DNA from: Nigrospora sphaerica
Taxonomy: Eukaryota > Ascomycota > Sordariomycetes > Amphisphaeriales > Apiosporaceae
Direction: 5' to 3'
NCBI GenBank assembly: GCA_018287875.1
Contig: JAGVVL010000002.1
Span: 496,001-560,000, forward strand
Length of the DNA: 64,000 nt
A program made the translations under genes and the position numbers. Below are positions 45,928-54,418 of the stretch, piece after piece (the first letter of the stretch is position 1; each line of letters opens with the position of its first letter). Under the pieces are notes generated by a model. It did not search any database. It saw only the letters and a program-made list of their open reading frames with translations, and was not told the origin of the DNA.

Positions 45928-47406
45928 TCAAAGTCGCGGAGGGTTCTCTCGCAGCGAGTCGCTCAGTCGCCGTGGGAATGGGGGTGTGCTGCTGGGGCTA
46001 TAGCTGTAGCTGCCGGGGATATGACTGTAGCTGGCGGGGTTTTGACTGTAGCTGTCGGTGTAGCTGGCGGGGTTTTGACTGTAGCTGCCATTCTCCTGAT
46101 TGCCACCCGCCATCGAAGTCCCCGGCATCGAAGGAGATCCCGACACAACCCGGCCCCGCTCCTGCAGGCGGAAGTTCATCAACCATCGCACGTGCATGCC
46201 CAAGACCCCGAGGGTGCTGCGGACTTCGGTGAGTTGGTCCTTAATCTGAAGGGTCTCGTTAAAGAGCATCATCGAATGCCGGCCCTCGACCTCGGTCAGC
46301 GCTGACGACACCCTCTCCACCTTGGACTCCATGGTCTCGAACAAGGAGAGAAAGTACTGGTCGCGTGATTCGTACGGCGCCGGGTCCTGGGGTGCGGGTG
46401 CCGCGGCCAGGCTAATGTCGGTGGACGCAGAGGCAGCGAAGCCCCGGTTTTCGAGGAATTTGATGCGGCGGTCCTTTAAGCGCTCCTTCTCCTGCAAGGC
46501 CGTCAACTCGGCGCGAAGCTCAGCCAGCTGCTCGCCGACCGGACCGACGACGCGGTAGTCGCATGTCCCGGCGTGCTCATCGGCCTGTCTTCTGCTCATC
46601 TGGCGGGCGCAGCCAAAGGGCCCGAAGCGACAGGCTACTTCGACCTCGGGGCACTCCTTCGTGTGCTCCTCCTTCTTGTGGCGCACAAATTCGGCGCCGC
46701 AGAGCTCGCAGTCGGTTTTCCGGTTCGGGCATTCCTTGTCTTGGTGCTCCTCCAGGTCGGCCTTTTGTATGACACGCTCACAATACTCGCACGGGACCTC
46801 GTAGTGCAGACAGCCCTTGCCGGCGTCCCTACGGGCGACGGTGCGGTCGCATGAGGGGTGCGGGCAGGGGACCATGGTCTTGTCGCAGTAGCGCGTGACG
46901 TGGTTCTCGACGAGGGAGCGGGCGACGACGAGGGCACACCCCTGGGACCGGTTCGGGCAGTAAGCCGTCAGGTTGTCGAGCTGGTTCTGGACGATCTTGG
47001 GAGCGGCACGCGTGTCGGACAGCAGCTTCAGCGGTTGGCGGTCCACGGGGCAGACGGGGTTCAGGGCGTGGGCCTGCTCGAGGCAGTGGTGACAGAAGAC
47101 ATGGTCGCACTGCGTAATGACGGGAGAGACAAGGGCGACGCGGCAAATGGGGCAGATCAAGTTCTCGTCCACGGGTTCTGCGTACTCGAGGGCCCGCAGG
47201 TCGACGGCCGACGTCGGCGACGGCTCCGAGGCAGCAGCAGCGGCGGCGGCGGCGGCGCGGGCCATGGGCCGGAGAGCCAAGGTCGTAGTGGTGGTAGTAG
47301 CGGTAGTAGTGGTGGTGGTGGTGGTAGGAGTGGCGGCGGTGTTGTTAGTCGCCGTAGTCGAGGCCGACGGGGCCAGTCCCTCCTCGGGCGTATTGGGTGG
47401 CGGCAT
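45928..47406 (-). CDS. RING finger / TRAF-type zinc-finger protein
   Basis: One exon, 492 residues. A Thr/Ala-rich leader contains runs of Thr (residues ~28-41) and Ala (~50-58). The RING finger covers residues 84-121 with C84, C87, C99, H101, C104, C107, C118 and D121, the C3HC3D pattern seen in TRAF-family RINGs. TRAF-type zinc fingers follow (~residues 145-290), with Cys/His clusters such as CPHPSCDRTV, CPNRKTDCELCGAEF and CRFGPFGC. A helical segment (LAELRAELTALQEKERLKDR) then precedes a second helical region (ETMESKVERVSSALTEVEG). The tail repeats SYSQNPASY (residues ~441-470) and is Pro/Ser-rich. The likely role is an E3 ubiquitin ligase or signalling adaptor. The MATH domain of animal TRAFs is absent, so partner binding must differ. 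Confidence 0.88.
   Translation of the reverse strand: MPPPNTPEEGLAPSASTTATNNTAATPTTTTTTTTATTTTTTLALRPMARAAAAAAAAASEPSPTSAVDLRALEYAEPVDENLICPICRVALVSPVITQCDHVFCHHCLEQAHALNPVCPVDRQPLKLLSDTRAAPKIVQNQLDNLTAYCPNRSQGCALVVARSLVENHVTRYCDKTMVPCPHPSCDRTVARRDAGKGCLHYEVPCEYCERVIQKADLEEHQDKECPNRKTDCELCGAEFVRHKKEEHTKECPEVEVACRFGPFGCARQMSRRQADEHAGTCDYRVVGPVGEQLAELRAELTALQEKERLKDRRIKFLENRGFAASASTDISLAAAPAPQDPAPYESRDQYFLSLFETMESKVERVSSALTEVEGRHSMMLFNETLQIKDQLTEVRSTLGVLGMHVRWLMNFRLQERGRVVSGSPSMPGTSMAGGNQENGSYSQNPASYTDSYSQNPASYSHIPGSYSYSPSSTPPFPRRLSDSLRENPPRL
46018..46088 (-). repeat. Tandem repeat encoding SYSQNPASY units in the RING protein tail
   Basis: Two near-identical copies of about 39 bp encode SYSQNPASYTD and SYSQNPASYSH. 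A degenerate third unit, IPGSYSYSP, follows. Confidence 0.85.
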
Positions 47407-48374
47407 GGGAATCGCTGAAGAGGGGCGGGTGTGATCAACTGCTGGCCGCGGGCGAGCGCACTGAGGCGACGGTTGTGGCAGGGCAGGGTATCGTCAAGCT
47501 GTCTCTGCAACGAGGCAGAGTCATCTTGGATCGGGATGTAGAAGGGAGTCGTCGTTCCAATGGGATGGTCCAGCCCCGGCGGGCAAATGGAAGAATGGAA
47601 GGGGGATGGAAGGCCTCTAGGCAGTTGCCGGCCGAAGACATGCGGTAGTTAGGGATGTGCTTACAGTGGGTTCGGTACCTATCGTATAGCGATAACAGCC
47701 CCACCCACCCGCTTGTTGCTGCTGCCGCTGCTGCCGTAGACAGAACGGCATGGTCTGCACTAAACCCTTTGGGCAATTGCTTCCCGCGCCCCAGCATGTG
47801 AGCGCGCATACTACTCCCATATACTGTCAAACTGTCCACCAGCTTCGGCATAGTTTAAACACGTCAGTACGTTGCCGCTGCCCAGCCCCACTCTTCCTCA
47901 TGTGTCGTCTTGCCCGAATTTCATAGCTGCCCATGAGGTTGTTAAAGCCATGCGATGAAGCCGGCTTGTGGGAAAAGAGTGGACCCGAAGCCTCGTTTTT
48001 CGTTGGATTCCGGATATAGGGGACAGAAGCTTCGAGGGCTCCCATCAGGGCCCGGGTCGAGGCTCTAGAGTTCCTCAACGAAGAGAATTATAGAAACCAA
48101 GGGGGTAGAGAAGACTTTGTTTGCGGACCGACTACGGAGGAGTCATGTAGGCATTGGGCTGTATATACGTCCTTCACCAAAACGCGCCGAGGTGATCATC
48201 ACACCCTGGCGTTCTTCGAGTCCATCCGACAGCCACCTCCAAAAAGCCCATGGGTATCATTCGCGTCATTAGAACACCTCCGGCCTGGATTTCCGTACCG
48301 AAACCGGCTGGCGGCACTACGCAAGCCACCTGCCAAACACAACCCCCCACACCCCCGGCTCCTCATCTCTGCAC
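47407..48374. promoter_or_regulatory. Promoter region of the RING/TRAF gene
   Basis: The ~0.97-kb spacer lies between two minus-strand genes. It contains the RING/TRAF promoter and the 3' UTR of the AT-hook gene. No separate gene is seen. Confidence 0.45.
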
Positions 48375-50554
48375 TCACTGCCGGGGCCTGATCTTCAGCA
48401 AAGACGCAACGCGTGACTTCTTGCTGAGTCCCACGCGGTACACTGGCTGCTGCGGCTTGCTGGCCGCTGGCTGGCTGCCGACGGACCTTCCAGCTGCCGT
48501 AACTTTGCCTGGGGCAGTGGAGGGGGAAGCAGTTGAGGGTGACACCATCGCCGTCCCTTTGTCGGCGCTGTCCGTCTCGGGGAGCGGTGAGGCCGTAATC
48601 TGATGTGAGGTAGCCGCCGTCGGCGACGGTGGCCTTCTCACGGTTTCTGTCGTCTCCAGCTCCGTGGGTGGCTGCTCTTCGGCCGCGGGCTTGAAACCTG
48701 CTGCTGCCGTATCAAACGGCATTTCCTCGAGCGCTGGCTCTTCGACTGCCCTCTCTTCGGGAGCGGTAGCACCGGTCTTTGCCGCGCCCGATTTCCGTGG
48801 GCGTCCTCTTTTCTTCTTAGGTTTGTCTGTGGGTGGCTCGGGTTCGGCAACCAATGGTTCGCTTGTTGTTACACTCTCCGACGCAAGTCCCAGGGCAAGC
48901 TCGTCCCGAGCTGGTTCCTCTGGGACTAGGGGCTGCTTCTTTTTGCGTCCTCTCTTCTTAGGCTGGGGCGTCTCTTCCCCTTCTGGTGCTGCGGATGATT
49001 TGGGGGGGTTAAACGGCTTAGGGGGCTCGTCCATTGTTCGCGGGTTCGTCCTGCTGTTCTTTTTAGGCGGCGCGGCTTCCATCAGCTCGCCCTCGCCGTC
49101 GTGCGACACATCGTTAGGTAAGTCGTCTCCACCGCCGCGGCCGCTACTTTCCCTGCGGCGGCTCTTCCGGGGTCTGTACTCCTCTCGGTGGAAGCCGACT
49201 TCGTCAGAGTCCCAGTCTTCGTCGTTGCCCAATTCATCATTGTCGTCCATAGTCTTTCTTCTAGCTCGTCGGCTGGGCGAATTGCCCACCGGCTGCACGC
49301 CCTCTTCGTCCACACGAGACAGCGACCTTGGCAGTTTTGCGGCCGACTGTTTTCCTGGAGCCCTTCTCCGATTATTTCCCGATGCTATGATGTCCGGGGA
49401 GGATGTCAACTGCAGAGAAGCGGTTAGCTGGTGACCAAGGGATGGAAAACAGGTGGGCGGCTCACGTCAACGACATCATCTCGGCCCTCTACATCCATAT
49501 CTCGGCTCCCAGGCGCCGTCTCCCCCACTGCGTCGGGTTGTTCGTGGGATCGAGGCAGCTCCCAGGAAGGTCGCGGCCCGGAAGACGCATATCGACTTGG
49601 CGTTGAGACGGCCACGGTTGTGGCACAGCTGGATTTAGGTTTGGACAGTGGTAGTTGCGCGCCGGCATCTGGTGTTGGTTTCTCGCGAGCGCTCTCACCG
49701 GACGACGGCTGGATCTTGTGGTACTGGTTCTTCTGGCTCGGCGTGAGCGTGCTCGGGGCGATGTAGAAGTTGCCCGTATCGGGGACAGCGGATTCGCCGC
49801 TCGGCGAACTTGCCTTCCTGCCTTTCTGAACGGGGTGGTCTGACGAGCTCCGCGAGGCTTGGACAATTTCCAGCTCTGCGCCAGCAAAATGGGCGGCTTG
49901 TCCCGGTGTGCCCCTCTTCCTCTTCCCAGACGTGGCGAGGCCGTAGCTCGTTGCCCCTTTCGGGGCACGACCGTCCTCTGGGCTCGACGGTATATCCCAC
50001 TCATCTTTTGCACCGCCATTGCTCCTTGGCGTGGTAACCTCGGATGCACTGCTCACCTGCGCCAGTACCGCCTTTTTTGACCGAGATTTGAGAAGCTGAG
50101 CGGCCGGGCTCGTGATATCGGTAGCGGAAGAGGCGTGGCCTGCTTTTCCCTGGGCTCCGAGAGGCGTAAACGAGACCTTGTCACCGCTGCTGCTTCCGCT
50201 CGCTTTCTGGCTCATTTTCACAATTTTCTCGACGAGACTGGCCTGGTCCTGCTCCGCCGCCGCCTGCTGGGCTAGACGTCTCTGCTCGTCGCGCACATGG
50301 TTGAAGAACGAGGCGTCCGTGGAATCCGAGGCTCGACGGTCTGCGTTGGAGCCGGGCCGGACTAAATCCAACGCTTCTGTCGCCGAGCTGGAGGCAGGCC
50401 CGTCCCCCTGTGAGCTCAGAGGCTCCAGTGCGGGTGCCTCAGCATAAACTCCTTCCGCCGCGAAGACGCCAGGCTGACGAATCTGGGCCGGTTCCTCAAT
50501 CCCCAGTTCGTCATCTGAGTCGTCCGAGTCAGCAATGACCCGACGTTGCGCCAT
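48375..50554 (-). CDS. AT-hook protein with a SUMO-interacting motif
   Basis: Two exons, 50554-49466 and 49409-48375, give 707 residues; the 56-bp intron joins in phase. I do not recognise a named family with certainty. The N-terminus (MAQRRVIADSDDSDDELG) is acidic and Ser-rich. A short conserved-looking block is FYIAPSTLTPSQKNQYHKI. Splicing creates DDVVDLTSSP (residues ~359-368), a textbook SUMO-interacting motif (VVDLT preceded by acidic residues). Two AT-hooks follow, KKRGRKKK (~514-521) and KKKRGRPRK (~561-569), which bind the minor groove of AT-rich DNA. The C-terminus is VYRVGLSKKSRVASLLKIRP. Most of the chain is disordered. A chromatin or DNA-repair scaffold is inferred. It lies just downstream of the bromodomain gene, in the same orientation. 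Confidence 0.82.
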
Positions 50555-51175
50555 TGCGGTCGATCTTGTCGCTGCTTCGGCGCCTAGGCAGCCGACTTAG
50601 CACTAGCAATGGGAAGTCCAAGTTGACTGGCGGCGGTTGCATCGCGTGGGATCCCAATTTGCGCTGCGATGCGCGACGATGCATCCACGGATGTTTGCGA
50701 CGCGTCTCGCTGTAATCGCGTTAGGCTCCATACTAAGGACCTGGACCCCTACGATGGGCTAAAGTGGTGGGGCTACTGTGCCGAATGCGCTGCCTAACGC
50801 TTCTGTGATTGGGCAAGACATTAGAATGCGGTCTACGAGAGTTATGAAGAAGCACGCAGGTACCTAGGTACATACGCCCCAGCTCTTTCAGATGACACAA
50901 TTCCCTCCATCTTTCTCGATTTCAGAGAATGTCAATGGGTTCTCTTGAAGATGCTATAGTCGCCATGGCCTGAGAAGACATAGGCGTGGCTCGTTTAGAG
51001 CGGCGATGGTAAACCCGGCGCTCCGGTTAAGAGCCCGCTTTTCTACCTGATATTCTATGCGCTTACACCAACACACGCGACGGCAGCCCTGCCCAGCCCT
51101 CCTTTGCCTCTGTGTACATATACCCTTCGAAGGCTTCTGGGCGGTGAATGGGTCGACATCCATTCACCCCGCGTT
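50555..51175. promoter_or_regulatory. Promoter region of the AT-hook gene
   Basis: The 0.62-kb spacer between two minus-strand genes contains the palindrome GTACCTAGGTAC at 50860-50871. A short frame across 50954-51163 has no features. Confidence 0.45.
50860..50871. repeat. 12-bp palindrome GTACCTAGGTAC
   Basis: A perfect palindrome upstream of the AT-hook gene. Related TACCTAGGT, GGTAGGT and GTACCT sequences recur in other spacers here (for example about 61733-61751 and 62754-62764). Confidence 0.8.
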
Positions 51176-54100
51176 CTAGCCTCGCGTTCGCCGTCTCTTC
51201 GCCGTGTTAAAGCTGTCGCCTTCGCCCACAGCTTCGTCGTCCTCATCCTCACCCGTGTTGGCCTCGCCGCCCACTGCGCTCACACTACGGCTCATGCTGG
51301 GAGGGCGGCCTATGCCTTTGGGTTGTGCATTGCGCTCCACCTCGCTGCGTAAGTCCCCGAGGAGCTTCTCGACCTCCAGGAACATGTTGCGGGTCTCTTT
51401 GACAAGACCGTTCTCGTCAACTTCGTACCCTATGATGGCGTCGTTGTCATCATCGTCGCCGTCCTCGCTGGCTCCGTCACCCCCGTTCTTCCTGTCGCCG
51501 GACTGCCGCAGAAACGTCTGCCCGAAGCCCCGTTCGGCATCGGGTGCGTACATGATGGCATTGACGAACATGTGGACCAACTCGCGCTCCAGCTGCGCAA
51601 TGTTGATGATGCCCTTTGGCGGGACCAGATCGACTGATATGGGAAGCCACACATTCATGGCGTTCGGGTCAATATCGCTGAGCGTTTTCTCGGCTGCCTG
51701 TGCCATCCTCTGTCCATGATTGATGGCCGCGCGCACCTTCTTCAAGTCGAGGGGTTGCATCACGATATCGTTATATCCTGGTGCGTCCCGCGCCTTTACG
51801 GGGCCGGCAAACATGTTCGCGTGCCGATGGCTAATGATCTGCTCAAGAGCCTGAGCGCTGACTTTGTTGAATGAACGCGTCCAGAGAACATGCGTCGGTG
51901 GTGCTGCAGGAATCCGATCCTCGGGAGACTCTTGACGCTTACGCTTGCTGCCTTTCAATGAAGCAGACATGGGCAGCGCCCCGTGGTCTTCAGCTCCCAT
52001 TACATTGTCGTCGAACGCCCTGGGTGTAGCCTCCTCGTCCTTAATCTTCAGGCCACCCGCGTCTGAGTCCGCCCCAGCTTCCTCGGAGGGCTCTTCGGAC
52101 GATGGCGCGATTTGCGCACTTTGTGAGAGCCGGCTCCTCGGCCTGGTCACCGACGTGTCAATCCTTTGCATTGCTTTTCGCGCCTCCTTCTTTGCTGATG
52201 ACTGAGAAGGCGCTGTCTTGGGTAGCTGGGCCGGCACATTCGGCGGACTGACTGGCTCCACGGCAGGACTCTGCAGGTCGAAATAGCTGGTCATTTCCAT
52301 ACGAGGAGTGGCCGCCGTCGGCGTTGATATCCACTTTGTGCCATGGCCCCTGACCACGTGTGTCGAAAGTCCCAAAGCCGAAGGCGTCTTAACCGGCGTC
52401 TGGAAAGACATTTGTGACGGGGGTCGGGGCTGGGCTGCGGGTGGAGCAGTCGCAGGAGGCTTGGTATGACCGGAGCCAGGCCGTTTCGCTTGGTCAGGAG
52501 CCGTAACTTGCTTGGCAGGGCTTTGCTGCGGAGTACTGTAGTGCCGGGAAGGACCATCTTGGTGCTGCGCCACCGGCGTCGAGGGGGCCGAAGACGTGCC
52601 TTGATCTTGGTGATAGTGGGGATGCTGCTGTAGAGGTACGGGCGGCCGTTGGCCACCAGGCAAGGGCCCATTGGGCGCACGAACAGGCGTCGAGACTTGA
52701 GATGCCAGTGGCGGCTGCCGAGCAGGCTGCTGACTTGAATACTGGTGTGTCTGTGGCGGGTTATAGTGAGGCGCGGGAGAAGCTGTAGCCTGTCCGATGG
52801 GCGCAGGGGCCACGGATGCTCGTGGATGTGGTGGAGGATGACCCGAGCCGTCGGGAGTGGCATTGGCAGGCAGTGAGCTCAAGGACGGGGGCATCTGACC
52901 GGCATTTTGGGGGGGTAGGAGCACGGGATGAGAAGGTTGGCTTGCCACAGGAGTAGGGGTCCGCACAGACGAAGCTGGCGGCTGTGGCGGTTGCCGATTA
53001 GGCGCATAAGTTTGAGGGTACTGAGTATGGGCATGTGGCTGCTGAGCATGTGGAAGCTGATGTTGAGGATGCTGCGCGTGCCCCCCGGGCTGAGGTTGAT
53101 TAGGATATGGCGGCGGCGGCCGTGTTGTCTGTTGTGTGTACGGAGGACGCGACGGCACACCCCCTGCTAACGGAACTGGGCTTTGCTGAGGTCGGTAAGG
53201 GGGTTCCCACTTCAGTTGCGATCCGGACTGTGGCTGTGGTGAGGCTCTAGCACCAGCCCCTATTCCAGGCGTCTGACTCCTAGGCGCATCTACAAAGGGT
53301 GGTTGAGGAGAGACCGACGCAGGCGGAGGTCCATATGCCTGCGCGGCCTGCGGATGTTGAAGGCCTGAAGGAGCGCCGTTCGGCGGCGTGGCAACGTTGT
53401 TAGGTCTGACACTGGGCGGCCGCACATTCTGTGGGACGGGGGAAGGAGAAGGATGAGCGCCTCTTCGGTCCGGCCCTTGCGATTGAGCCGGCGGTTGAGC
53501 CGGTGATTGAGCCGGTGGTTGCGCCGGTGGTTGTGCAGGGGGTTGACTCTGCGGTTGTGCCGGAGGTTGAGTCTGTGGTTGTGCTGGGGTTTGAACTTGT
53601 GGTTGTGCGAGTGGTTGGCCCTGCGGTTGGCCTTGCTGCTGACCCTTCAATATACCCTGAGGCTGGCCTTGCGGTTGATTTGCAGCTTTAACAGGCTGTT
53701 GCAGCGGGAGCGGCATAGCGGCTCGAGCCGGCGCTTGGTTTTGTGGCGGAGGAGCCGGGCTGGGCGTTGCCGTCTTGACATTATTGAGGTTCGGTTGTTG
53801 CGATGGGCTAGGCACGGGCACTGGAGTCTGCGCGGCCTGCCCGTTGGGCTTGGCCGCGGGCTTCATATTCTTCGCATCCTCGGCGGCAGCGGCAGCAGCA
53901 GCATTGCCGTTAACAGTGGCGGCCTTGCGTTCCTGCTGAGCGGCGATCTTCTCGGCCTTTTCGGCAGTCTCCAAGTCGCGAATCTCACGGACCAAGAGCT
54001 CGATGCGCGACTCGTCCTCCTTGATGGCCCGGACCACATCATCGCGGTATCGCTTATACACCTTGTCGACCAGCACCGGGAGCCTGTCGGACTGCGCAAA

Positions 54101-54418
54101 GGCCTGGAGGGTGGGCTGGGCCGGACCCGACAGTTTCCGCTTTTTGGTGGTCGGCGAGAGGCCCGGGGGATGGCCATTAGACTCATGGGTTTCTTGCAGT
54201 ACGAGGGATGCCGGGTCATCACGTATGAGCTGAAGTAGATGCTCCTGGAGCGACTCGGGGCTCAGCCGTCCCGCATCGTAGCCGTCCTGCTCACGGACTA
54301 GCGAATTGACCTTGAGCTCGGCGGATACGCGATTGAAGATGCCGTTTGTGAAACCGTACTTCTGCAAGAGCTGCAACAGGAAGAGCGACTCGAGGTTTGT
54401 GTAGGCTGTCGGATTCAT
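51176..54418 (-). CDS. Bromodomain protein, BRD8/Bdc1-like
   Basis: One exon, 1080 residues. The N-terminal ~170 residues form a helical module (NPTAYTNLESLFLLQLLQKYG; LLVREIRDLETAEKAEKIAAQ), as in fungal BRD8-type proteins. Residues ~200-690 are Pro/Gln-rich and disordered, with PPAQ and QPQ repeats. A bromodomain occupies ~844-975: LWTRSFNKVSAQALEQIISH, ARDAPGYNDIVMQPLDLKKV, and the acetyl-lysine-binding Asn in FVNAIMYAP (N953). About 40 residues are inserted between DLKKVRAAI and the ELVHMFVNA helix. An acidic stretch and a basic end (KRRRTRG) close the chain. BRD8 and fission-yeast Bdc1 belong to the NuA4/TIP60 histone acetyltransferase complex, so a NuA4 role is the best inference. No ATPase or ET domain is present. 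Confidence 0.87.
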   Translation of the reverse strand: MNPTAYTNLESLFLLQLLQKYGFTNGIFNRVSAELKVNSLVREQDGYDAGRLSPESLQEHLLQLIRDDPASLVLQETHESNGHPPGLSPTTKKRKLSGPAQPTLQAFAQSDRLPVLVDKVYKRYRDDVVRAIKEDESRIELLVREIRDLETAEKAEKIAAQQERKAATVNGNAAAAAAAEDAKNMKPAAKPNGQAAQTPVPVPSPSQQPNLNNVKTATPSPAPPPQNQAPARAAMPLPLQQPVKAANQPQGQPQGILKGQQQGQPQGQPLAQPQVQTPAQPQTQPPAQPQSQPPAQPPAQPPAQSPAQPPAQSQGPDRRGAHPSPSPVPQNVRPPSVRPNNVATPPNGAPSGLQHPQAAQAYGPPPASVSPQPPFVDAPRSQTPGIGAGARASPQPQSGSQLKWEPPYRPQQSPVPLAGGVPSRPPYTQQTTRPPPPYPNQPQPGGHAQHPQHQLPHAQQPHAHTQYPQTYAPNRQPPQPPASSVRTPTPVASQPSHPVLLPPQNAGQMPPSLSSLPANATPDGSGHPPPHPRASVAPAPIGQATASPAPHYNPPQTHQYSSQQPARQPPLASQVSTPVRAPNGPLPGGQRPPVPLQQHPHYHQDQGTSSAPSTPVAQHQDGPSRHYSTPQQSPAKQVTAPDQAKRPGSGHTKPPATAPPAAQPRPPSQMSFQTPVKTPSALGLSTHVVRGHGTKWISTPTAATPRMEMTSYFDLQSPAVEPVSPPNVPAQLPKTAPSQSSAKKEARKAMQRIDTSVTRPRSRLSQSAQIAPSSEEPSEEAGADSDAGGLKIKDEEATPRAFDDNVMGAEDHGALPMSASLKGSKRKRQESPEDRIPAAPPTHVLWTRSFNKVSAQALEQIISHRHANMFAGPVKARDAPGYNDIVMQPLDLKKVRAAINHGQRMAQAAEKTLSDIDPNAMNVWLPISVDLVPPKGIINIAQLERELVHMFVNAIMYAPDAERGFGQTFLRQSGDRKNGGDGASEDGDDDDNDAIIGYEVDENGLVKETRNMFLEVEKLLGDLRSEVERNAQPKGIGRPPSMSRSVSAVGGEANTGEDEDDEAVGEGDSFNTAKRRRTRG
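53440..53720 (-). repeat. Gln/Pro hexa- and dodecanucleotide repeats in the bromodomain gene
   Basis: Degenerate copies of a GGTTGAGCCGGC-like unit (plus strand) encode repeated QPPA, QPQT and SPAQ units of the disordered linker. Confidence 0.8.
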
